A stretch of 64,000 nt of DNA from positions 930,001 to 994,000 of the forward strand of contig NZ_CP017580.1 of assembly GCF_001806325.1 (NCBI RefSeq), in the 5' to 3' direction. This stretch comes from Curtobacterium sp. BH-2-1-1 (GTDB lineage Bacteria; Actinomycetota; Actinomycetes; Actinomycetales; Microbacteriaceae). Position numbers and translations under genes: made by a program. The notes under the pieces were generated by a model. It saw only the letters and a list, made by a program, of their open reading frames with translations, had not been told where the DNA came from and searched no databases. Shown here in pieces: positions 7,768 through 16,565 of the stretch. How positions within the stretch are numbered: position 1 is the first letter of the stretch; each line of letters starts with the position of its first letter.

Positions 7768-10278
7768 TCAGCGCGGGATCACCGAGAACAGGAACCGCTT
7801 CCGCACCATGTACCAGGCCAGCAGGATCAGCAGGGTGTGGGTCGCGAAGCCGATCCAGCCGTTGCCCCAGTCGACACCCGGGATCGACGCGATCGCCAGC
7901 GCGAAGAACACCTGCCAGACGAACACGTAGAGACTCGCCTGCCCGATCGGGATCCACAGCCATCCGATGGCCTTCGCGATCGGCTTCCAGAACACGGTGA
8001 GGATCGCGTACGACACGATCGCGAAGAAGGCGATGTCGACCAGACGCCCCCACTGCAGGTCGACGCGCTGGTAGGCGGTGTTGTACAGCTGGTCGTACAT
8101 CGTCGCCGGGAACGGCACGGGCGTGAACCCGAAGTGGTCGCCCGCCCAGACGTAGACCAGGAACAGCGCGTACCCGCCGATGCCGACCCCGACGAGGACC
8201 TTGCCGAGGCGACCGGTCAGTGCGCCGATGATCTGCCGGCGGTAGTACCCGAGCACGAGTCCGTGGGTGAACACGACCTGCCAGGTGAGGAGCGGGAAGA
8301 CCGCCTCGAACTGGGAGTTCAGCGGCCGGAAGTCCGGATTGAGCGCCTGGTAGACGTAGAGCGCCCAGCTGACGATGAGCAGCGCCCACCAGAACCCGCG
8401 GCGGATCACCCACATGAACGCCGGGATGAACAGGCTCAGCACCACGAAGAGGCCCATGATGTTGAACGGCCACGGGCCCATCTCGAGCAGCAGGAACTGC
8501 CGGATCGCGTACCAGGGCGGCGGGTAGGCCAGGAGCTGCATCGCGTTCGGGTAGAGGTCGTACACGCGCCCCTCGGCGCCGACTCCCCCGGTGCCGGTCC
8601 CCCGGTCGGTGAAGGTGGTGATCGCGTCGGTGTTCAGGAACGGCACGAAGCTCAGCGCGAAGACGACGAGGATCACCCCGAGCGTGACGAGGTACTGTTT
8701 CCGCGCGCGTTTCCACGCCCCGATGGCGGCCGCCCACTCGCCGAACTTCTTGATGGCGAACGGGTAGGTCATGCCGAGGACCATGCCGGACAGGAACACG
8801 AACATCTCCGCGCCGGTGATCGCGCCGACGGCGTGCAGCGTGATGTACGAGTACGGTCCGCCGATCTCGATGTGGGTGATCACCACGGCGAGGATGATGA
8901 ACCCGCGGAACAGGTCGAGCCGCAGGTCGCGCCCGGGCTTGCCGTCGTCGGGGTAGCGCCAGCTCGGCAGCAGCCGACCGAACAGGCCGCTCAGCAGGAA
9001 CACGACCGCGAGGCCGACGGCACACCAGACGATCCAGGCCATCTGGTCGCCGCCGGTGTCGTACTGCTGGTCGGTCGCCGCGGCGCCGTCCCGTGGCGTG
9101 ACCTCGTCCGTCACGGGGCCGAACACGAAGTCGCCCGCGCGCTCGAGGTCGGTGCGGAACGAGCCGGCGATGCCGGGTACGGCGGTGTCGCGCCAGTCGG
9201 CCACGCGGTTGCCGGCCTCGGGTTCGCGGCGGTTCGTCTCGAGGAACGTCACGCCGCGGATCAACGGGCGGTCCTGCACGGCGGCGATCACCTGTCGCCA
9301 CCAGCCCTGCTTCACCGGGAGTTCGTCGGCGCCCCGGAGCGAGTGGTCGTACAGCGCCCCGGTGTCGAGCAGCATCGGCCGGTCGTCGGCCACGGCGAAG
9401 CGGTCGTAGAAGCTCCCCTGTTGTCGCTGCTCGTAGCCCCAGGTCTCGTCGAAGCGTGCGGAGACCTCGCCGGCCTCGGGGACGTCGTTCCGGGTGAGCG
9501 GGACGTCCCGGCCGGCTGCCTCGGTCGCCTTGCCCTTGCCGAAGTACAGCATCGACAGCCCGACCCAGTCGACGGAGGAGTCCCCGGGCCAGTACGGCTC
9601 GTAGGGGTCGTCGGCCGCGGTGAGCTGTCCGTCGCCGTTCGTGTCGAGCTTCGAGACGTCGGTCGCGGAGAGGTCCTGCAGCCGGCCGGCGGACTCGCCG
9701 AAGGGGTAGCCCGCACCGTAGGACGGGGACCACACCATCAGCGCGTCCGAGCTGCCGCCGTGGACCGCGGTCGCGAGCGTCCGGAAGGCCGAGACGAACT
9801 GGGTCGGCTGCTGCCCCCACCGCACCCACGTGCCGTTCATCTGCGGGGCGAACCGGACGAGCACCTGGGTGTCGTACTGGCGGTGGACCTCCTCGAGCAG
9901 GGCATTGGCCGCGCGGGCGTCGGCCGCGGTGAGGGACCGGAGCGACCGGTCGGGCTCGAGGCTCACCACGAGGACGGCGCCCTGCGTCGCGGCAGCGCGG
10001 GTGGCCCGGAGGAACTCCTTGCGGGCGCTGCGGTCGAGCGGGTACTGGATCTCCACGCCGTACATCGACGGTGTCGCACCGAGTCGTCCCGCGTACCCGG
10101 CCGGTGCGTCGTCGCCCCAGTCGATGTCCGGTCCGAACCAGGTCTTCCCGTCGGACGGCGCGATCGACGCACCGCTCGTCGCGGCAGCCTGCACCGCCGA
10201 CGCCGGCAGCGCGCCACCCAGGGCGAACGTCGCGAGCACCACCAGGAACGCGACGAGCCGGGCAGCGGTCCGGCTCAC
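7768..10278 (-). CDS. Secreted GH26-like domain fused to OpgC membrane acyltransferase domain
   Basis: 836 residues. A signal peptide (about 1-28) leads into a GH26/endomannanase-like domain (about 35-400, motifs QMNGTW, YWPGDSSVDWVGLS), then an OpgC integral-membrane domain (about 440-836, starting RLDLFRGFIILAVVITHIE) with about ten helices; OpgC succinylates glucans in proteobacteria. Both GH26 catalytic glutamates look replaced: the HEMNG acid/base is PQMNG (Gln146) and the nucleophile position near LLDTGA is Asp305. A likely role is binding and O-acylating an exported polysaccharide. GTG at 10278 overlaps the upstream stop (GTGA). Confidence 0.8.
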   Translation of the reverse strand: MSRTAARLVAFLVVLATFALGGALPASAVQAAATSGASIAPSDGKTWFGPDIDWGDDAPAGYAGRLGATPSMYGVEIQYPLDRSARKEFLRATRAAATQGAVLVVSLEPDRSLRSLTAADARAANALLEEVHRQYDTQVLVRFAPQMNGTWVRWGQQPTQFVSAFRTLATAVHGGSSDALMVWSPSYGAGYPFGESAGRLQDLSATDVSKLDTNGDGQLTAADDPYEPYWPGDSSVDWVGLSMLYFGKGKATEAAGRDVPLTRNDVPEAGEVSARFDETWGYEQRQQGSFYDRFAVADDRPMLLDTGALYDHSLRGADELPVKQGWWRQVIAAVQDRPLIRGVTFLETNRREPEAGNRVADWRDTAVPGIAGSFRTDLERAGDFVFGPVTDEVTPRDGAAATDQQYDTGGDQMAWIVWCAVGLAVVFLLSGLFGRLLPSWRYPDDGKPGRDLRLDLFRGFIILAVVITHIEIGGPYSYITLHAVGAITGAEMFVFLSGMVLGMTYPFAIKKFGEWAAAIGAWKRARKQYLVTLGVILVVFALSFVPFLNTDAITTFTDRGTGTGGVGAEGRVYDLYPNAMQLLAYPPPWYAIRQFLLLEMGPWPFNIMGLFVVLSLFIPAFMWVIRRGFWWALLIVSWALYVYQALNPDFRPLNSQFEAVFPLLTWQVVFTHGLVLGYYRRQIIGALTGRLGKVLVGVGIGGYALFLVYVWAGDHFGFTPVPFPATMYDQLYNTAYQRVDLQWGRLVDIAFFAIVSYAILTVFWKPIAKAIGWLWIPIGQASLYVFVWQVFFALAIASIPGVDWGNGWIGFATHTLLILLAWYMVRKRFLFSVIPR

Positions 10279-10688
10279 CGTGCGCACACCAGGGTCCAGA
10301 CGTTGTGACCGCCCTCGTGTCGGTGCTCGAGCCGGTCGAGCGCGGCGATCGCGAGCGCGAGGCCCCGACCGCTCTCCTCGTCGGCGTCGGCCATCGTCAC
10401 GGCAGCGAGGTCGATGTCGACCGGCAGCCCGTTGTCGGTGAGCACGGCGACGAGCTCGTGGTCGGTCGCGTCGAGTTCCACGGTGTAGCGCCGGCCGGCT
10501 TCCTGGTCGGCGCGTCGGGTGTGCTCGACGATGTTCGCGGCGATCTCGGCGAGGGCGGTCTCGAGGCCGAAGCGGAGCCGGACGTCGTCGATGCCGAGGG
10601 TGTCCCACCACGCGCCGAAGCGGTCCTGCACCTCGTCGAGGGACGCCGGCACCGCCGGGACGTCGAACTCGACCCGCGCCGGGCTCAC
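10275..10688 (-). CDS. RsbW/SpoIIAB-like ATP-binding protein (HATPase_c_2)
   Basis: 137 residues, one GHKL ATPase domain. The N box is ALAEIAANIVEH (Glu and Asn present), G1 is DNGLPVD and G2 is ESGRGLALAI. Members are anti-sigma factor serine kinases that bind a sigma factor or phosphorylate a STAS-domain antagonist. No sigma, STAS or PP2C gene is nearby; instead it is coupled by GTGA overlaps to the glycosyltransferase before it and the OpgC fusion after it, so it may govern polysaccharide production or act on a partner elsewhere. Confidence 0.85.
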   Translation of the reverse strand: MSPARVEFDVPAVPASLDEVQDRFGAWWDTLGIDDVRLRFGLETALAEIAANIVEHTRRADQEAGRRYTVELDATDHELVAVLTDNGLPVDIDLAAVTMADADEESGRGLALAIAALDRLEHRHEGGHNVWTLVCAR

Positions 10689-12706
10689 AGGGGTCCCCCG
10701 GCCGTGCTCGACTCGTGCTCGGACTGCGCCGTGCCCGGTCCTCGGTAGAGCACGGCCCGGATGACGATGCTGAAGATGAACAGGTCGAACACGACCCATG
10801 CGGTGTTCACGAGCGGCGCGATGCCGGACGCCTGGCCGGTCAGGTACCGGATGCCGATCAGGATCAGCGCCGCCACGAGGGCCCCCATCGCGATGAGCTG
10901 GGGCTTCACGAGGTCCCACCGCGGCTTCTGCTCGGACTCGTCACGGACCTTCGGGGTGACCCGGAAGCCCAGGGGCTTGCCCCGGAACACGTTCTCGAAC
11001 GCACTCGTGACGGACTCGATCCAGACCGGGAACAACGCCAGCGAGTACTGCTGCCCGCGCCACGTCGGTCTGCCGGCCGCCACCACCCAGAAGAGCAGCT
11101 GGTTGAGGACGAGGAACGGGGTGAGCCGGACGAAGAAGTCGACGCTGTACGCCTGGACCGGCACCACACCGAAGGACAGGCAGAGCACCGGGGCCGCGAT
11201 GTAGACGATCGCGGCGAAGCCGGACAGGTAGCTCCACATCGTCGAGAAGTACATGAGCCGCTGCCCCCACGACAGGCCCTTCTGCACGAGCGGGTTCTCG
11301 CGGAAGAAGACCTGCATGGTGCCCTGCGCCCAGCGGAGCCGCTGCACGAGCATGGTCGGCAGGTCCTCGGGTGCGAGGCCCTTCGCCAGGATCTCGTCGT
11401 GGTAGGCCGACTTCCAACCGAGGCCGTGCAGGCGCATGGCGGTCGCCATGTCCTCGGTGACCGAGATCGTCGCCAGGGGCATGATCGGCTGGGCTTCGTC
11501 GTCACGGTTGACGTCGAGCGCCCGGGTGAGCACGGCGATCGACTCGATCGCAGCGACCGGCGAGGCGTCGCGGCGGCCGAGGACGTCGAGTGCCGCGTCG
11601 TCGAGCCCCGCGAAGGTGTTCGCGTCGGTCGACATCGCCGCGAGCTCCTGCAGGTCGTTGCGGACCGATTCGAGGTCGGACGCGGCGAACCGGTAGGAGA
11701 TCGTGTCGATGCCGCGTTGGAAGTCGTAGGTGACGTCGCCGAGCGGCTCGCCCCGCTGCACCTGGTCGCGGGCACGGTCGACCACGGCCTCGGCCTCGTC
11801 GAGCGCCCCGAGCACCCGCGGGTCGGTCTCCGTCTCGCGTGCACGGGCGAGGAGCTTCCGGGAGGTCTTGATCGTCCGCGCGACCGACGCCTCGACCTCG
11901 CGCACGTACCGGGTGACCCCGAGCTGCATGAGCGCCTCGCGCCGGAGGATCGCGTTCGAGCCGCAGAAGAACGCGGCGTTCCACCCGTCCTTCGACTGCT
12001 GGATCGGCCCGTAGAACAGGGGCGCCTGGCTGCCGAGCAGGTCGGCTTCGGGGACGTTCTCGAACCACTGCGGCGTCTGGACGAGCGCCATCCGCGAGTC
12101 CTTGAAGTACCCGAGCGTGCGGTCGAGGATCGACGGTTCCGGGACCTGGTCGGCGTCGAGGATGAGGAGGAACTCCCCCTGGGTCGCGAGCAGGGCGTTG
12201 TTGAGGTTCCCCGCCTTGGCGTGCCGCGGCCGGTCGATCCAGTCGGCGCCCCGGGTGATCACGCCGATCCCGAGCGACTCGGCGGCGGCGCGCATCTCCG
12301 GACGGTTGCCGTCGTCGAGGATCCACGTGGTGTGCGGGTGGGTGATCGCCTTCGCCGCCGTCGCGGTGCGGACGACGAGGTCGACGGGCTCGTTGTACGT
12401 CGTGATGAAGACGTCGACGGTCACGGGGTCCTGCGGCGGGGTCGGGGGTTCCCCGCGTTCACGGAGCCGCCAGGCCCCGAACGCGAAGAGCAGCGAGTCG
12501 ATCACGCTGTACGTCTCGGCGAGGATCAGCGGGACGGCGATCCACCACGAGTGCCAGTTCACCGAGGCGGCCCAGCGCCAGACGATGTAGTTCACGCCGG
12601 CGATCGAGGCGAGCAGGGCGACGGTCCGGACGGCGACGAGGCGCTTCCGGGGTGTCCCGGTCGTGAGACGGCGGCGGTCCTGCCGGCTGACGTCGAGCGC
12701 GGTCAC
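10685..12706 (-). CDS. BcsA-like processive family 2 glycosyltransferase with large insert
   Basis: 673 residues. Two N-terminal helices (about 26-77), a cytosolic GT-A domain and at least four C-terminal helices. All processive-synthase motifs are present: ILDDGNRP (131-132), DAD (184-186), TED (417-419) and QRLRW (455-459). Between NAILRR (251) and TED lie about 160 residues, against about 20 in cellulose synthases: an extra, largely helical, charged module. No PilZ domain follows, so c-di-GMP control of the usual kind is unlikely. GTG at 12706 follows GGGGG. First gene of the polysaccharide operon; the polymer (cellulose-like, mannan or other) is unknown. Confidence 0.88.
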   Translation of the reverse strand: MTALDVSRQDRRRLTTGTPRKRLVAVRTVALLASIAGVNYIVWRWAASVNWHSWWIAVPLILAETYSVIDSLLFAFGAWRLRERGEPPTPPQDPVTVDVFITTYNEPVDLVVRTATAAKAITHPHTTWILDDGNRPEMRAAAESLGIGVITRGADWIDRPRHAKAGNLNNALLATQGEFLLILDADQVPEPSILDRTLGYFKDSRMALVQTPQWFENVPEADLLGSQAPLFYGPIQQSKDGWNAAFFCGSNAILRREALMQLGVTRYVREVEASVARTIKTSRKLLARARETETDPRVLGALDEAEAVVDRARDQVQRGEPLGDVTYDFQRGIDTISYRFAASDLESVRNDLQELAAMSTDANTFAGLDDAALDVLGRRDASPVAAIESIAVLTRALDVNRDDEAQPIMPLATISVTEDMATAMRLHGLGWKSAYHDEILAKGLAPEDLPTMLVQRLRWAQGTMQVFFRENPLVQKGLSWGQRLMYFSTMWSYLSGFAAIVYIAAPVLCLSFGVVPVQAYSVDFFVRLTPFLVLNQLLFWVVAAGRPTWRGQQYSLALFPVWIESVTSAFENVFRGKPLGFRVTPKVRDESEQKPRWDLVKPQLIAMGALVAALILIGIRYLTGQASGIAPLVNTAWVVFDLFIFSIVIRAVLYRGPGTAQSEHESSTAGGPL

Positions 12707-12999
12707 CGGGTGCCCCCGACGACGGCGTCGCCGAACGTGCTGCGTCGCAAGCGAGCCTCCCTGATCCGTCGGCCCCCGGCCGCGGCGCGCGCCCGAGGGT
12801 GGTGGTCCGTCCGGGGAGACTCCAGGTGTGCCGTCCCGAGCGTGGACTCGGTCGTCGGGTACGACCGGGGCCCACGACCTGTCTACCGCAGGAACGGGCC
12901 CCCTGTCAGACCGGCACCCCGCTCTGGGGACAACAGGACGCGGCCGACGGACGACGCGACCCGCGACCGACGGACGGCGCGACCCGCAGCGCGACCCCG

Positions 13000-13719
13000 T
13001 CAGTCGAACTCGGCGACGAACCCGAGTCCCTCGGCCAGCCGCGCGACGACCTCGTCGAAGTACGCCGCACCGTCCGACACCGAACCGACGAAGTGCCCGA
13101 ACAGCTCGAACGACACCGTGCCGAACACCGTCGTCCAGGCCATCAGCGTGCGGACGAGGACCTCCTCCGGCAGCTCGGTGCCGAACGCCCGCAGGGACGC
13201 CACCCCGTCCGCGACCGCCGCAGCCACGAGCCCCGGACCCGATCCGGCCGGGAGCGGTGCGCGGTACCCCGGGTCCGCCACCGCGTCCGCGACCACCCGC
13301 ACGATCCTGAGCGTCGTCCGCGACGCCGGGTCCACCGTCGACCGCGGCGCGACGTACCCGGGCACCGGCGAGCCGAACAGGAGCGCGAAGTCCCCCGGGT
13401 GCGCGATCGACCACGTCCGGATCGCCCGGCACACCGCGACCCACCGAGCCCCGGGTGCCGGTCCCGCTGCCGCCTCGGCTGCCTCCACCGCGGCGCCGAG
13501 CTCGTCGTAGTCGGCGATGAGGAGCGCCGTGAGCAGGTCGTCGCGGCTCGGGAAGTACCGGTAGACGGCCGACGACACCATCCCGACGTCACGGGCGACG
13601 GCGCGGAGGCTCAGTTGCGACGGCCCCTCCTCGGTGAGCCGGACCCGGGCAGCGGCGAGGATGCCGGCCCGCACGGTCTCGCGTGCGAGGGCTCGTGCAG
13701 TGGGCGCCTTGTCCGTCAT
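13000..13719 (-). CDS. TetR/AcrR family repressor
   Basis: 239 residues. The HTH is near residues 15-60 (LSLRAVARDVGMVSSAVYRYF), followed by a TetR_C-type ligand domain. ATG at 13719 gives the normal N-terminus (MTDKAPTARAL); longer in-frame extensions run through the operator region. It is divergent from an NAD(P)-binding oxidoreductase, with three AGAGCA-type operator boxes between, so it likely represses that gene and itself. Confidence 0.88.
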   Translation of the reverse strand: MTDKAPTARALARETVRAGILAAARVRLTEEGPSQLSLRAVARDVGMVSSAVYRYFPSRDDLLTALLIADYDELGAAVEAAEAAAGPAPGARWVAVCRAIRTWSIAHPGDFALLFGSPVPGYVAPRSTVDPASRTTLRIVRVVADAVADPGYRAPLPAGSGPGLVAAAVADGVASLRAFGTELPEEVLVRTLMAWTTVFGTVSFELFGHFVGSVSDGAAYFDEVVARLAEGLGFVAEFD

Positions 13720-13738
13720 GCCTCCACCATGACACGAG

Positions 13739-13821
13739 AGAGCACTGCACACAATCGAGAGCACTGCTCTTGCAATTCGGCGATCGCTCGTGCATGCTGA
13801 GAACCGAGAGCGGTGCTCTCG
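13739..13821. promoter_or_regulatory. Three AGAGCA-type TetR operator boxes
   Basis: AGAGCA-C-TGCTCT (13758-13770) and CGAGAGC-GGT-GCTCTCG (13805-13821) are perfect dyads, and a half-matching AGAGCACTGCAC lies at 13739-13750 near the repressor start. All three fall in the 125-bp divergent region between the TetR and oxidoreductase genes. The shared sequence makes them strong candidates for autoregulatory binding sites. Confidence 0.7.
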
Positions 13822-13844
13822 CAAACAGACGAAAGCAGGAAGCC

Positions 13845-14771
13845 ATGTCGCAGCACCACGTCGTCATCGGTGCCGGTCCGGTGGGCCGTCACGTCGCCGC
13901 ACTCCTCGCGGAACGGGGCGAGCGGGTCACCGTCGCCACGCGCTCCGGCCGGGACACGGGTGTCTCCGGCGTCGAGCACCTCGCCCTGGACGCCTCGGAC
14001 TCCGACGCGCTCACCCGGACGACCGAGGGGGCCGTCGCTCTCTACAACTGCGCCAACCCCGGCAACTACACGCAGTGGGAGCAGACCTGGCCGCCGCTCG
14101 CGACCGCGCTGCTCACCGCCGCCGAGCGGACCGGCGCGGTGTACGCCATCACCGGGAACCTCTACCCATACGGCCCCGTCGACGGACCGATGCGCGAGAG
14201 CCTGCCGGACGCCGCGACGGACCACAAGGGCATCCTGCGGGCACGGCTCTGGGCCGATGCACGCACGGCGCACGAGGCGGGACGGCTGCGTGCCGTCGAG
14301 GTCCGCGCCTCGGACTACGTCGGCGCCGGCATCGGCGAGAACGGCCACATCACCCGCGTCCTGCCGGCAGCGCTGCAGGGGAAGGCGGTGTCGATGATCG
14401 GCCGGACCGACCTGCCGCACACCTTCACGGACGTGCTCGACGTCGCCCGGATGCTCGTCGCGGCCGCGGCGGACGAGAGCGCCCACGGACGCACCTGGAT
14501 GGTGCCGAGCAACGCCCCGCGGTCGCAGGTGCAGGCCCTCACCGAGGTGCTGGCCGCGGCGGGGAAGCCCCCGGTCACCGTCCGGCGTCTCCCCGCCGGC
14601 ATGCTCCGCGCGATGGGGCTGGTCTCACCGATGATGCGCGAGATCGCCGAGATGAGCTACCAGTGGACGGCCCCGTACGTGGTCGACGACTCGGCGGCCC
14701 GAGCCCACTTCGGCATCGAGCCGACCCCGTGGAACGAGGTGTGCCGACGGACCGTCGAGGGCGTCGCCTGA
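13845..14771 (+). CDS. NAD(P)-binding oxidoreductase (NmrA/epimerase-like)
   Basis: 308 residues with an N-terminal Rossmann motif VIGAGPVGRHVAALL and an extended SDR/epimerase-like fold (NLYPYGPVDGP, TFTDVLDVARMLV). The canonical YxxxK is not obvious: NLYPYGP is followed by KGILRARL. ATG at 13845 follows an AAAGCAGGA ribosome-binding region. Divergent TetR gene and shared operator boxes suggest induction by the compound it acts on, perhaps quinone or electrophile stress; substrate unknown. Confidence 0.75.
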   Translation: MSQHHVVIGAGPVGRHVAALLAERGERVTVATRSGRDTGVSGVEHLALDASDSDALTRTTEGAVALYNCANPGNYTQWEQTWPPLATALLTAAERTGAVYAITGNLYPYGPVDGPMRESLPDAATDHKGILRARLWADARTAHEAGRLRAVEVRASDYVGAGIGENGHITRVLPAALQGKAVSMIGRTDLPHTFTDVLDVARMLVAAAADESAHGRTWMVPSNAPRSQVQALTEVLAAAGKPPVTVRRLPAGMLRAMGLVSPMMREIAEMSYQWTAPYVVDDSAARAHFGIEPTPWNEVCRRTVEGVA

Positions 14772-14788
14772 ACCGGCTGCGCACTGCA

Positions 14789-14830
14789 TGACGGGAGGCG
14801 CGGTGCGAGCCCGCACCGCGCCTCCCGTCA
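14789..14830. repeat. Dispersed palindrome, perfect arms
   Basis: Inverted repeat with 19-base perfect arms (TGACGGGAGGCGCGGTGCG and complement) and loop AGCC. It lies between the converging oxidoreductase and secreted-protein genes, so it could end both transcripts. Confidence 0.85.
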
Positions 14831-14851
14831 GTCACCTGGTCGGGTCCGACC

Positions 14852-16168
14852 TCAGATCACCAACAACCGCGAGAACTGTCCGGCGGACAGCCGCTGCGCC
14901 ACGCCGCCTGCGGCGTCCAGCCGCCAGAGGCCGGTCGTCAGGCCGGCGCTCACGTCGAAGAACAGGTCGCCCGCCTCGTCCGCCGCTCCGATCCACACGC
15001 CACGGCCCTCGGCGGTCACGCCGCTCGTGGTCTGCTCGGTGGTCGTCCCGTCGGCCGTCCGCGAGGACAGCGAGGTGATGGTCTTGTCGGCGGTGCAGCC
15101 GCCGGGGCTGCCCTCGCTCGGGGCGGCGCACCACCCGGCGGACTTCGCGGACACCAGCGCCCGGCCGTTCGTCGCCGCGTAGGTGAAGCCGATCCGGGAC
15201 TCCGCCGAGACGAGCTCGCTCGACCCCTTCGCCAGCAGGACCCATCCGCTCGCACCGGACGCGCCGGTCGAGAGGTAGTTGACGTAGAGGTTCCCGCCGC
15301 CGTCCGCGATGACCGCCGCGAAGATCCGGTAGCCGGTCTCGGGGATCGACCGGGTGGTCCGGACGCCCGTCGGCGACACGGAGACGACCTTCGTCGCGGC
15401 GCCCTGGGTCCCGAAGGTCACGGCCGAGACCGTGCCGTCGCGTCCGACCGCCCAGCCGGAGCCGGCCGAGGGGATGATCGCCGTCGGCGCCGCCCCGGAC
15501 ACCGGGAGCTTCGTGATCGCACCGGAGACCGAGTCGACCCAGTACAGGTTGCCGGCGACGTCCGAGCGGAGGTCCGCCGTGAGGTGCAGGCCGGTCGCCA
15601 CGGTCCGGGCAGCGGCACCGCCGGCCGGGTACATCACGATCGAGGTGCGGTCCGCCGAGGGCACGAACACGTCGCCCACGTCGTCCGCCGTGAAGCCGGC
15701 GGCGTTCGGCGCGATCGTGGTCGGGGCGGACGTGCCGGAGGTCGGGAACCGCACGACCGAGCCTGCGCCGTCGAGGGCGAACAGGGACTGCACGGTCTGG
15801 ACCGACCCGGGCGCGGTGTACCGCACCGAGACGGCTTTGCCCGTGCCCCGGGTCCCGACCGCACGGACCGAGAACGTGTACGCGGTGCTCGCGGTGAGGT
15901 TGCCAAACCGGTCGGACCGCGCGCTGGCCGGGAGCCGGTCGACGCCGGCGTCCGGCTGCTGCTGCGCGGGCGAGACGGTGACGCGCCAGCTGGTGACCTT
16001 CGCGCCGGACTTCGGGAGTCCCCAGGTCACGGTCGCGCTGTCCGCGGCTCCGGTGACGCGGACGGAGGTCGGTGCGCCGGGCACCGACGAGGGTGCGGCC
16101 GTCGCCGGCGCGGCTCCCCCGATGACGAGCGCCACCGCGGCTGCGGCGGTCAGTACGGCTCTGAACAC
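14852..16168 (-). CDS. Secreted protein with Fn3 domain and beta-propeller-like region
   Basis: 438 residues. GTG at 16168 has AGGGGA six bases upstream and gives a clean signal peptide ending near ATAAP; an ATG ten codons earlier (16198) is less well placed. Residues about 30-120 form a fibronectin type III domain (PGAPTSVRVTG, STAYTFSVRAVG). The rest repeats an NHL-like pattern (AGFTADDVGDVFVPS, SDVAGNLYWVDS, DGGGNLYVNY, EAGDLFFDV), suggesting a propeller. Role unknown; probably extracellular binding. Confidence 0.75.
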   Translation of the reverse strand: MFRAVLTAAAAVALVIGGAAPATAAPSSVPGAPTSVRVTGAADSATVTWGLPKSGAKVTSWRVTVSPAQQQPDAGVDRLPASARSDRFGNLTASTAYTFSVRAVGTRGTGKAVSVRYTAPGSVQTVQSLFALDGAGSVVRFPTSGTSAPTTIAPNAAGFTADDVGDVFVPSADRTSIVMYPAGGAAARTVATGLHLTADLRSDVAGNLYWVDSVSGAITKLPVSGAAPTAIIPSAGSGWAVGRDGTVSAVTFGTQGAATKVVSVSPTGVRTTRSIPETGYRIFAAVIADGGGNLYVNYLSTGASGASGWVLLAKGSSELVSAESRIGFTYAATNGRALVSAKSAGWCAAPSEGSPGGCTADKTITSLSSRTADGTTTEQTTSGVTAEGRGVWIGAADEAGDLFFDVSAGLTTGLWRLDAAGGVAQRLSAGQFSRLLVI

Positions 16169-16565
16169 GTGCGTTCCCCTGTTCGTCCCGTGGTCCATGC
16201 GCCACGGCTACGGACATCAGAGCACCGGTCGGACCTCGCGGACCCGTCGGCGCCGGGATCGTGCGGGCCGTGCAGGCCCTCATGCGTCATCCCGCAACTC
16301 GCGGGCCGGGGCGCCGCGCTTCGCGAAAGCGACACGCTGCCGCCGGACGTCCGCGCCACAGTGTCGCTCTCGCGGCACGGGCGGCGGCGGCCCCCTGTGC
16401 GCTGTCGCTTTCGCGGGGACGTGGGTCCACGCACCGACGGAACGCCGGAACGACGGGAGGCGCGGTGCCAGCTGGCACTCCTCCCTCGCAGGCTCGGTCG
16501 GCGCGCCCCGCGCAACGCTTCGCGTCGCCGCTGAGCGGGGCGCGCTCCCGTCAGAACAACGCGCG
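16169..16565. other. 397-bp gene-free region with inverted repeats
   Basis: No plausible gene. CGCGAAAGCGACAC (16322-16335) and GTGTCGCTCTCGCG (16361-16374) form a 14-base inverted repeat with one mismatch; a third copy of the motif, TGTCGCTTTCGCG, is at 16403-16415. Next come the disrupted palindrome copy (16452) and an 11-base stem, GCGCGCCCCGC (16501-16511) with its complement (16535-16545), just past the helicase stop and a plausible terminator for it. The promoter of the secreted protein should also lie here. Confidence 0.6.
16452..16553. repeat. Interrupted copy of the dispersed palindrome
   Basis: GACGGGAGGCGCGGTGC starts the copy, followed by the perfect dyad GTGCCAGCTGGCAC, but the right arm (CTCCCGTCA) appears only at 16545-16553, about 65 bases late. 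The intervening DNA carries its own 11-base stem. It looks like a copy opened by insertion or rearrangement. Confidence 0.5.

Noticed and set aside
10685..12706. Annotation as bacterial cellulose synthase BcsA
   Set aside because: Motifs fit a processive GT2, but PilZ and BcsB/BcsC partners are absent and a large insert is present, so the product cannot be named.
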